From Acidimicrobiales bacterium (GTDB taxonomy: Bacteria > Actinomycetota > Acidimicrobiia > Acidimicrobiales > Palsa-688): 6,980 nt of DNA. Location: the NCBI GenBank assembly GCA_030039575.1, contig JASHVH010000199.1:1-6980 (forward strand). Direction: 5' to 3'. Both the position numbers and the translations under genes were made by a program. This document shows, piece after piece, positions 1-5,138 of this stretch. The notes below the pieces were generated by a model. That model ran no database searches. It worked only from the letters and a program-made list of their open reading frames with translations, and was not told the origin of the DNA. Each line of letters begins with the position of its first letter. The first letter of the stretch is position 1.

Positions 1-420
1 GACCCGGCGCCCGTCGGGCAGGGTCAATGTCGCGGCGCCCTGGCCAGGGACCATGTCCCCGGCCACCAGCAGCGTGCCCGGCCGCAATGCCTCGTCGGTC
101 CCGATGGTCACCGTGACCGGGCCGAGGAACGTGTAACCCTCGGTCTTGGCGTGCTCCTTGGCCATCTCGACCAGTTCCTTCACCAACTCGTCTTCGATAG
201 GGGCGAAGCGGGACCGGTCAGCCTGAGAGACGAGGACGTTGAACTCATTGGGGGCCAGCACCCCGCGAGGGGCCACGGTACGGCGGAGGTCCATTTCCCT
301 CGTGAGGCGCCTACCTATCTCGACAGGCTGCAAACCGCTGCGGAACACGCGCGCAAATGCACCCTCGACGAAGCGTTCGAGGCGACGTTCGAAACTCTGT
401 AACCCCATTGTCGGCCGCAT
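1..420 (-). CDS. fhaA: FhaA-type FHA-domain protein, N-terminal part (DUF3662), partial
   Basis: I translated this minus-strand frame by hand. It is open from 420 to the left edge (140 codons). The product begins MRPTMGLQSFERRLERF and continues with a VEGAFARVFRSGLQPVEIGRRL segment, then APNEFNVLVS and EGYTFLGPVTV. This is the pattern of the DUF3662 domain at the N-terminus of actinobacterial FhaA. In known FhaA proteins a linker and a C-terminal phosphothreonine-binding FHA domain follow; here they lie outside the window. FhaA belongs to the PknA/PknB-PstP signalling and cell-wall gene set (known for the family). Two starts are possible. ATG at 420 has AGG/GGGG about 5 nt upstream. ATG at 408 matches the usual MG start of homologues but has no Shine-Dalgarno sequence. 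A divergent tRNA-Leu follows, as I recall next to fhaA in M. tuberculosis. The identity is firm; the start is uncertain by 12 bp. Confidence 0.88.
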   Translation of the reverse strand, partial: MRPTMGLQSFERRLERFVEGAFARVFRSGLQPVEIGRRLTREMDLRRTVAPRGVLAPNEFNVLVSQADRSRFAPIEDELVKELVEMAKEHAKTEGYTFLGPVTVTIGTDEALRPGTLLVAGDMVPGQGAATLTLPDGRRV

Positions 421-481
421 AGTACCCCTACCTGGGGACCTGCCTGCTGCCAGGGGCCCAGGTGACACGTTCACGGGACTG

Positions 482-495
482 CCCTGGGCCCAGGG
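482..495. repeat. 14-bp perfect GC palindrome between fhaA and tRNA-Leu
   Basis: CCCTGGGCCCAGGG is its own reverse complement. A 9-bp direct repeat (CAGGGGCCC) overlaps its right half at 491-499 and recurs at 451-459. The block lies between the fhaA start and the tRNA, so it could be an operator, a strong hairpin in the fhaA leader, or GC-rich chance. No protein-binding function can be assigned from the sequence. Confidence 0.5.
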
Positions 496-546
496 GCCCT
501 TCGCACCAGTTTACCTCCGGGGGCACGGCCGGAAGCTTCACTCATG

Positions 547-552
547 TAACCT
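547..552 (+). promoter_or_regulatory. Likely -10 element of the tRNA-Leu gene
   Basis: TAACCT fits the actinobacterial TANNNT -10 consensus. It would place transcription initiation near 559, about 7 nt before the mature tRNA 5' end, a typical distance for a tRNA gene. No convincing -35 hexamer is visible 16-18 nt upstream. The surrounding GTAACCTT recurs upstream of the ATPase operon. Confidence 0.4.
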
Positions 553-565
553 TGGTTCACCACTC

Positions 566-650
<85 letters not shown>

Positions 651-859
651 CCCTCTCTGACCTGGGTTGTTGCGAAGTACGCGCATATGGAGGCGGCGAA
701 AACGGTCGGTTTTTGATGACGGTTTGCTAACGCCGGTCACGGGTGGCTGGTGCTGGGGCAGGCTCCCCAACGGTGGGGTCGTTACGGTGGCCGGAGGCCT
801 GGTGGCCCGACGGTTGCACCCGGTTGGCGACGAGGAGCGGTACTGGCTCAGTGAAGCGT
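651..859. other. Gene-free spacer between tRNA-Leu and the sthA 3' end
   Basis: I found no protein-like reading frame or RNA gene here. Two weak hairpins are visible: AAAAC/GTTTT around 699-713 with one trailing T, and CCCCA/TGGGG at 765-778. Either could serve as a poor terminator for the tRNA (plus strand) or for sthA (minus strand). Neither has a proper T-tract. Confidence 0.5.
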
Positions 860-2260
860 TCAGTGCCGAAGCCGCTCGACGACGCGCAGCTTGTTGGTAA
901 CGTCCAGCGCCGCCACCTTGTACGCCTCCGCCAGTGTCGGGTAGTTGAACACCGCCTCCATCAGATAATCGACCGTCCCGCCGCAGCCCATTACCGCCTG
1001 CCCGATGTGGACGATCTCGGTGGCCCCGGTCCCGAACAGGTGGACCCCGAGGACCTTGCGGTCCAGCGGCGAGACCAGCAGCTTCAGCATCCCGAACGAA
1101 TCACCGCAGATCTGGCCACGAGCGAGTTCCCGGTAGCGCGAGATCCCGACCTCGTAGGGCACGGACGACTCGGTAAGCTGGGACTCCGTCGCGCCCACAT
1201 AGCTCACTTCGGGGATGGTGTAGATGCCTATAGGCATCGTCCGGTCCAGCGAGCCGGAGACCTCGTCAAGGGCGTGGTAGGCAGCGAGGCGCCCCTGTTC
1301 CATTGACGTGGAGGCCAGGGCCGGGAACCCTATGACGTCGCCCACGGCGTAAACGTGGCTCAAGCTGGTACGAAAATGCTCGTCAACTTCGATCCGGCCC
1401 CGTTTGTCCGGCACGATGCCGATGGGTTCGAGGCCCAGGCCGTCGGTCGCTCCTTGTCGGCCGGCTGAGTACATCACGACATCGCCTGCTACCACCTTGC
1501 CGCTGGCCAGGGTGGTCAGCGTGCCGCCGTCATGAAGTTCGACGGCTTCAACTGTTTCGCGAAAACGGAAGGTCACAGCCAGGCTGCGGAGATGGAACTG
1601 GAGGGCCTCGACGACTTCCTCGTCGCAAAACTCGAGCATGCGGTCGCGTTGCTCGATCACCGTGACCTTGGCGCCAAGGGCGGCGAACACCGAGGCGTAC
1701 TCGATGCCGATCACCCCTGCCCCAACGATCACAAGCGACCGAGGGATCTGGCGCAGGCCCAGGATGCCGTCAGAATCGAAGATGTTGACGTCATCGAAAG
1801 CGACGCTGCCTGGCCGGGCCGGGCAGGTACCGACCGCGATGATGATCTTGTCGGCGGTGACGCGTTGCTCGCCCATCCCGTTCCGCACGGCGACCGTGTG
1901 GTCGTCGACGAAGTACCCCCGGCCTTGGAGCACAGCCACCCGGTTCCTGGCCAACTGGTCCCGGATCACTTCGACCTCTCGCCCCACGACATGGTGAGTC
2001 CGCCGGGACAGGTCTTCCATGGTGATGTCCTCTTTCACCCGGTAGCTCTGCCCGTAAAGGTCACGCTGTGACAGTCCTGTCAAGTACATGACCGCCTCCC
2101 TCAGGGACTTGGAGGGGATGGTGCCAGTGTTGACGCAGACGCCGCCGACCACGTCGCGGCTTTCGACTACCGCGGCCCGGCGCCCGAGTTTTGCGGCGGC
2201 GATGGCGGCTTTCTGGCCACCCGGGCCGCACCCGATCACCAACAAGTCATAGTCACCCAA
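860..2260 (-). CDS. sthA: Soluble pyridine nucleotide transhydrogenase (Si-specific NAD(P)+ transhydrogenase)
   Basis: A cytosolic FAD flavoprotein that moves hydride between NADPH and NAD+, balancing the two cofactor pools. The 466-residue length equals that of E. coli SthA. Visible elements are an FAD-binding GCGPGG at residues 10-15 with E33 ending the second strand; [13 protein letters not shown] at 39-51; a second Rossmann GAGVIG at 180-185 for the pyridine nucleotide; YAVGDVIG at 304-311 for FAD; and a C-terminal dimerisation domain with [10 protein letters not shown] at 438-447. Two features separate it from dihydrolipoamide dehydrogenase. The CxxxxC redox pair is reduced to C42 with T47 as the second position, and the catalytic His-Glu motif is replaced by NYPT. 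The wording closely matches the mycobacterial orthologue as I remember it. The start is TTG at 2260, chosen because GGAGGG lies 6 nt upstream. The gene is divergent from the decarboxylase. Confidence 0.95.
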   Translation of the reverse strand: MGDYDLLVIGCGPGGQKAAIAAAKLGRRAAVVESRDVVGGVCVNTGTIPSKSLREAVMYLTGLSQRDLYGQSYRVKEDITMEDLSRRTHHVVGREVEVIRDQLARNRVAVLQGRGYFVDDHTVAVRNGMGEQRVTADKIIIAVGTCPARPGSVAFDDVNIFDSDGILGLRQIPRSLVIVGAGVIGIEYASVFAALGAKVTVIEQRDRMLEFCDEEVVEALQFHLRSLAVTFRFRETVEAVELHDGGTLTTLASGKVVAGDVVMYSAGRQGATDGLGLEPIGIVPDKRGRIEVDEHFRTSLSHVYAVGDVIGFPALASTSMEQGRLAAYHALDEVSGSLDRTMPIGIYTIPEVSYVGATESQLTESSVPYEVGISRYRELARGQICGDSFGMLKLLVSPLDRKVLGVHLFGTGATEIVHIGQAVMGCGGTVDYLMEAVFNYPTLAEAYKVAALDVTNKLRVVERLRH

Positions 2261-2266
2261 CGTGCG

Positions 2267-2272
2267 CCCTCC
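2267..2272 (-). promoter_or_regulatory. Shine-Dalgarno fixing the TTG start of sthA
   Basis: GGAGGG on the minus strand sits 6 nt upstream of TTG 2260. The spacing is ideal and the next residues match the family N-terminus, so the unusual TTG start is well supported. Confidence 0.8.
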
Positions 2273-2299
2273 GGGACGAGGAGATGGCCGGAGCTTTTG

Positions 2300-2305
2300 A
2301 GTCTA
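2300..2305 (-). promoter_or_regulatory. Possible -10 element of sthA
   Basis: TAGACT on the minus strand fits TANNNT and would give a leader of roughly 33 nt before the TTG start. No good -35 hexamer is visible at the expected distance, so this is only a candidate. Confidence 0.35.
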
Positions 2306-2409
2306 AGCGCACGCCGTCGCTGCGCACCCTCGCCGCGGGGTTGGTCGGCGAGAGGCGCGGCCACACGGGCCAAATGCAGCCGGCCGGACGTACGTGACAG
2401 ACTCTCGCC

Positions 2410-3831
2410 GTGGGACCGGAAGAATTCCGCCGCGCCGGCCACGAACTGGTCGACTGGGTGGCCGACTACCGCGCCCGGGTCGCCGGCCTGCCAGTCCGCT
2501 CGGGCGTGGCGCCTGGAGAAGTTATGGGAGCCCTGCCGGCCCACCCCCCCGAAGTGGCGGAGCCCCTCGAAGCTCTCATCGCGGATCTGGACCGGGTTAT
2601 CGTCCCGGGGCTGACCCATGCCCAGCACCCGCGGAACTTCGCGTGGTTCCCTTCGAACGCGTCACTGTCGTCAGTGCTGGGGGACATCTTGGCCGCCGGC
2701 ATAGGGGCGCTCGGCATAACCTGGCAGTCCGCGCCGGCCCTGACCGAGCTCGAGCAGGTCGTGTGTGACTGGGCGCGTCAGCTGTGCGGGCTCTCGGACA
2801 GGTGGAAGGGGACGATCTACGACGGGGCGTCGATCGCCTCGCTCGTGGCACTGCTCGTAGCTCGCGAGAGCGCCAGTGGCAATTCCCAGCGGGCCGGCGG
2901 TTTGCAAGGTGAAAAGCGGCCCCTCACCGTTTACTGCTCGGCCGAGGCCCACTCGTCGGTCACAAAAGCGGCACTGCTCGCCGGCTACGGAGCCGGGAAT
3001 TTGCGCCTCGTCCCGGTCAAGAAACCGGGCCACGAGATGGACGTCACTGCCCTGGCGGCTTTGATGGCCGATGACGCCGCCTCCGGCCGGCGGCCGGCGG
3101 CCGTTGTGGCTACGGCGGGCACGACCGCCACCACCGCGTTCGACCCTATCGCTGACGTGTGCCAGGTGGCCGAAAGGCACGGAGCTTTGGTCCACGTCGA
3201 CGCGGCCATGGCGGGCTCAGCACTCCTGTTGCCGGAATGCCGGGACTTGTTCGATGGCATAGAGGGGGCCGACTCGATCAGCTGGAACCCGCACAAATGG
3301 CTGGGTTCGGTGCTCGAAACGTCTCTCTATTACGTCCGCCACCCCGAGATCCTGGTATCGGTGATGGCCACTGACCCCAGTTACCTCCGGTCGTCGCTGG
3401 ACGGGGCGGTGGTGCAGTACCGGGACTGGGGCCTGCCGCTAGGCCGGCGGTTCAGGGCGCTGAAGCTCTGGGCGCTTTTCCGCCTCGAGGGTGCCGAAGC
3501 CCTTCGGGCCCGCCTACGCCGTGACCTGGCCAACGCCCGGCGCTTTGCCGCGTTGGTCGAGGCTGCACCGGGATGGAGCGTTTTGGCACCCGTCGAATTA
3601 CAGACCGTGTGTGTTCTGCACACTCCCCGAGACGGCGACGCCGGTCGGCTCGACCCGCACACTCTGGCTTGGTGCGAAGCGGTCAATGCGTCAGGGCTGG
3701 CCCACGTCACCCCCGCCATCCTCGACGGGCGCTGGATGGTGCGCGTCTCTATCGGCGCCGAACCCACGGAGTGGGCCGACGTCGTCGCGCTTTGGGAATT
3801 GATGCAGGAAAAGGCAGCGGCCGCGGGCTGA
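2410..3831 (+). CDS. PLP-dependent group II decarboxylase (aromatic-L-amino-acid decarboxylase-like)
   Basis: A 473-residue fold-type I PLP enzyme, about the usual family length, expected to decarboxylate an amino acid to its amine in the cytosol as a dimer. Landmarks align with animal DOPA decarboxylase: the HPRNFAWFPS block at 73-82; H181 in AHSS (cofactor stacking); ATAGTT before FDPI; D264 in HVDAAMAG (pyridine nitrogen); K296 in NPHKW (Schiff base); Y325 in DPSYL (the mobile-loop tyrosine kept in decarboxylases and changed to Phe in aldehyde synthases); and the LGRRFRALKLW block after it. The substrate pocket differs: Ala71 and Trp79 stand where the animal enzyme has Trp71 and Tyr79, so the substrate is not predictable. 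The start is GTG 2410. An in-frame stop at 2395 rules out anything longer, and MGPEEFRRAGHELVDW matches family N-termini. No Shine-Dalgarno sequence is visible, so the mRNA may be leaderless. Confidence 0.92.
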   Translation: MGPEEFRRAGHELVDWVADYRARVAGLPVRSGVAPGEVMGALPAHPPEVAEPLEALIADLDRVIVPGLTHAQHPRNFAWFPSNASLSSVLGDILAAGIGALGITWQSAPALTELEQVVCDWARQLCGLSDRWKGTIYDGASIASLVALLVARESASGNSQRAGGLQGEKRPLTVYCSAEAHSSVTKAALLAGYGAGNLRLVPVKKPGHEMDVTALAALMADDAASGRRPAAVVATAGTTATTAFDPIADVCQVAERHGALVHVDAAMAGSALLLPECRDLFDGIEGADSISWNPHKWLGSVLETSLYYVRHPEILVSVMATDPSYLRSSLDGAVVQYRDWGLPLGRRFRALKLWALFRLEGAEALRARLRRDLANARRFAALVEAAPGWSVLAPVELQTVCVLHTPRDGDAGRLDPHTLAWCEAVNASGLAHVTPAILDGRWMVRVSIGAEPTEWADVVALWELMQEKAAAAG

Positions 3832-3849
3832 AGGCCCAGCGCGGGCACC

Positions 3850-3880
3850 GGGCCAACTTGGGCCGGCCAAATCCTGGCCC
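3850..3880 (+). terminator. Possible nested hairpin terminator after the decarboxylase
   Basis: GGGCCA (3850-3855) can pair with TGGCCC (3875-3880), enclosing a smaller TTGG/CCAA hairpin at 3858-3870. The structure lies about 20 nt after the stop codon. There is no T-tract, so it would be at best a T-less actinobacterial-type terminator. Confidence 0.3.
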
Positions 3881-3941
3881 CTCAGGCATGGATTCGAAAA
3901 TGATTTAGCGGGAATTTAGGGCACCGGGCGCCGGCGGCTAT

Positions 3942-3947
3942 TAGGCT
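3942..3947 (+). promoter_or_regulatory. Likely -10 element of the PAP2-like gene
   Basis: TAGGCT is a good actinobacterial -10. It lies about 20-30 nt before the candidate GTG starts and follows a locally AT-richer stretch (about 3893-3919). No clear TTGAC-type -35 is seen. Confidence 0.4.
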
Positions 3948-3957
3948 CTGACGCGAC

Positions 3958-3965
3958 GGGGGAGG
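3958..3965 (+). promoter_or_regulatory. Shine-Dalgarno bearing on the start of the PAP2-like gene
   Basis: GGGGGAGG ends 3 nt before GTG 3969 and 9 nt before GTG 3975. The second spacing is in the normal range, which favours 3975. Confidence 0.6.
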
Positions 3966-3974
3966 TGCGTGGCC

Positions 3975-4721
3975 GTGGACAAGCGCTGGTACCTGGATGT
4001 AAACCAGTTCGCGAAATCCACCCCGTGGGCGCACCGCTTCATGACTGCTTATTACGACCGCCTCCTCTCCCCCGTCGGCGCCGGGCTGTTGTTCTTGGCC
4101 CTGCTCGTTATCGTCGGTTGGTGGAGCGCCCGCCGGCACCCCGAACATGAGGCGGCGATCATCTGGACGGTGCTTGGAGCGCTGGTAGCTCTGGGGTTGA
4201 GCCAGGTGTTGTCCCAGGCCCTGGCCCGGCCGCGGCCGTACCAGGTCTTGAGGGGCGTCGAAGTACTGGTCCCCCGGGTCTCGGGCTACGGTTTACCGAG
4301 CGGGCGGGCGGCCGTGGCCGGTGCCGTCGTATGCGGGCTTCTGCTGGCGGGCCGGTGGCGCCTGGCCTTTGTAGCCCTGGTGTCCGGCCTCCTGTTGCTT
4401 TTCGCCGGCGTCTACGTCGGGGTCGACTACCCGTCGGCTGTGGCCGGAGGGGCAGTTTTCGGTGCAGTTGTGGTGCTCGTCCTGTGGCCTCTCGTGTCAT
4501 GGCTGTTGTCGGGCCTGGTCGCCTGGGTTGGGACGAGCCCGTTCGGACGCGTCTTCGCCGTCAGAGGCGCTTTGAAAAGGCCGGCAAACGAGTGGGCCAT
4601 GGAGAGGCCTTCGCATCGCTTGCCCGATGCCAAGGCCATGGATGCACTGCGGACCGCCTCAGAGGCCGCTCGCAGCCCCGGGTACAAACAGGGCGGACCG
4701 CAACACCACTTGAAAGCGTAA
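3975..4721 (+). CDS. PAP2-like integral membrane protein with degenerate catalytic motifs
   Basis: The 248-residue product (250 if GTG 3969 is used) has about five hydrophobic segments, near residues 33-53, 60-80, 112-128, 130-148 and 156-183, then a polar tail of roughly 60 residues. The spacing and wording match the PAP2 phosphatase core, but most active-site residues are changed. Motif 1 (KxxxxxxRP) has S80 instead of Lys, keeping R87-P88. Motif 2 (PSGH) reads PSGR, with R111 for the His. Motif 3 (SRxxxGxHxxxD) reads AGVYVGVDYPSA, with G145 for Arg, D151 for the nucleophile His and A155 for Asp. The protein is therefore unlikely to be a working phosphatase; a structural, lipid-binding or partner-binding role is possible. 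The frame is intact and the non-catalytic residues (GVxYPS) are retained, so it is not an obvious pseudogene. It converges on whiB with an 11-bp gap. Confidence 0.82.
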   Translation: MDKRWYLDVNQFAKSTPWAHRFMTAYYDRLLSPVGAGLLFLALLVIVGWWSARRHPEHEAAIIWTVLGALVALGLSQVLSQALARPRPYQVLRGVEVLVPRVSGYGLPSGRAAVAGAVVCGLLLAGRWRLAFVALVSGLLLLFAGVYVGVDYPSAVAGGAVFGAVVVLVLWPLVSWLLSGLVAWVGTSPFGRVFAVRGALKRPANEWAMERPSHRLPDAKAMDALRTASEAARSPGYKQGGPQHHLKA

Positions 4722-4735
4722 GGGTTCCGCTTTCA
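4711..4735. terminator. Shared hairpin between the convergent PAP2-like and whiB genes
   Basis: TGAAAGCG (4711-4718) and CGCTTTCA (4728-4735) form a perfect 8-bp stem around a 9-nt loop. The element spans the stop codons of both genes: TAA at 4719-4721 lies in the loop, and the minus-strand TGA at 4735-4733 lies in the stem. It is symmetric and could terminate both transcripts, but neither side has a strong T-run. Confidence 0.45.
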
Positions 4736-4984
4736 GCCGGTTAAGGCGCGACGCTCAACCTCGCTCAAACCACCCCAGATACCGTGGGGTTCGCGGATCC
4801 GGAGCGCATAGCTAAGGCACTCCTTGCGAACAGGGCAAGTGGCGCAGACGGCCTTTGCCTTTCTCTCGCGAGCGGCTCGAGCTTCTTTGCGCTCGAAATG
4901 CGTTGGTGCAAAAAAGATAGCCGCGGATTGGCCGCGACAAGCTGCCCTGGCCTGCCAGCTCTCAGGTGCGTACAACGCTGTCAC
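4733..4984 (-). CDS. WhiB-family [4Fe-4S] transcriptional regulator
   Basis: An 83-residue cytoplasmic regulator of the actinobacterial Wbl family. Four cysteines are placed to bind an iron-sulphur cluster: C16, then C47-x2-C50-x5-C56. The WhiB turn GIWGG (68-72) follows, with ERRAL near the end; the basic tail usually seen after it is very short. GTG 4984 was chosen because AGAGGT lies 6 nt upstream and a promoter fits just above; longer in-frame extensions would run through that promoter. Wbl proteins act by binding the primary sigma factor and sense NO or O2 through the cluster (family knowledge). The gene is divergent from the ATPase pair, the position held by whiB4/wblA in mycobacteria and Streptomyces. 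However, the 30 residues between C16 and C47, including HFERKEARAARERK, are longer than I recall for WhiB4, so no paralogue name is given. Confidence 0.93.
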   Translation of the reverse strand: MTALYAPESWQARAACRGQSAAIFFAPTHFERKEARAARERKAKAVCATCPVRKECLSYALRIREPHGIWGGLSEVERRALTG

Positions 4985-4990
4985 TCGGTT

Positions 4991-4996
4991 ACCTCT
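4991..4996 (-). promoter_or_regulatory. Shine-Dalgarno of whiB
   Basis: AGAGGT on the minus strand lies 6 nt upstream of GTG 4984. This decides the short 83-residue form over upstream in-frame starts. Confidence 0.7.
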
Positions 4997-5002
4997 ATGC
5001 CG

Positions 5003-5032
5003 AAGGTAGTCCTGAGCAGGGAGGTTTGACAA
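5003..5032 (-). promoter_or_regulatory. Primary-sigma-type promoter of whiB
   Basis: On the minus strand, the -35 TTGTCA (5032-5027) and the -10 TACCTT (5008-5003) are separated by 18 bp. Initiation near 4996 would leave a short leader containing the Shine-Dalgarno sequence. This is the clearest two-hexamer promoter in the window. Confidence 0.6.
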
Positions 5033-5034
5033 TA

Positions 5035-5046
5035 GGGAATGTTCCC
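5035..5046. repeat. GGGAA-TG-TTCCC inverted repeat upstream of the whiB -35
   Basis: Five-bp arms with a 2-bp spacer lie immediately upstream of the whiB -35 hexamer and within the divergent whiB/ATPase regulatory region. It could be a small operator for a dimeric regulator. No known binding site is recognised. Confidence 0.35.
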
Positions 5047-5081
5047 CAGCCGGTTCGGTGCTCACCCCGGTAAACCTCTCC

Positions 5082-5123
5082 AAGGCAGTTCCCGGGTAAC
5101 CTTCGCTGTCACGTGACTGCCTT
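5082..5123. repeat. 8-bp perfect inverted repeat flanking the likely -10 of the ATPase operon
   Basis: AAGGCAGT (5082-5089) and ACTGCCTT (5116-5123) are exact reverse complements separated by 26 bp. The centre falls on the candidate -10 (5097-5102), and the right arm ends just before the Shine-Dalgarno sequence at 5127. It may be an operator pair, or an mRNA hairpin if transcription starts upstream of 5082. Confidence 0.5.
5097..5102 (+). promoter_or_regulatory. Possible -10 element of the ArsA/Get3-like operon
   Basis: TAACCT fits TANNNT and sits in the same GTAACCTT context as the tRNA-Leu -10. Initiation near 5109 would give a leader of about 30 nt. There is no convincing -35. Confidence 0.35.
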
Positions 5124-5126
5124 CCT

Positions 5127-5133
5127 AGAGGAG
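5127..5133 (+). promoter_or_regulatory. Shine-Dalgarno fixing the TTG start of ATPase 1
   Basis: AGAGGAG ends 5 nt before TTG 5139. The ATG at 5135 is too close (1 nt) and is in another frame, so TTG is the supported start. Confidence 0.75.
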
Positions 5134-5138
5134 CATGA

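Noticed and set aside
1532..2071. 179-codon plus-strand frame opposite sthA.
   Set aside because: It is antisense to a full-length conserved enzyme; its Asp/His/Pro-rich composition is the usual shadow of high-GC codon bias.
860..2260. Dihydrolipoamide dehydrogenase or mercuric reductase.
   Set aside because: The second redox cysteine is Thr47 and the C-terminal catalytic His is absent, while TIPSK and NYPT features and the length fit SthA.
2236..2628. 130-codon minus-strand frame covering the sthA/decarboxylase spacer and the decarboxylase 5' end.
   Set aside because: It overlaps the sthA start with its Shine-Dalgarno sequence and the conserved N-terminus of the decarboxylase; no domain is recognisable.
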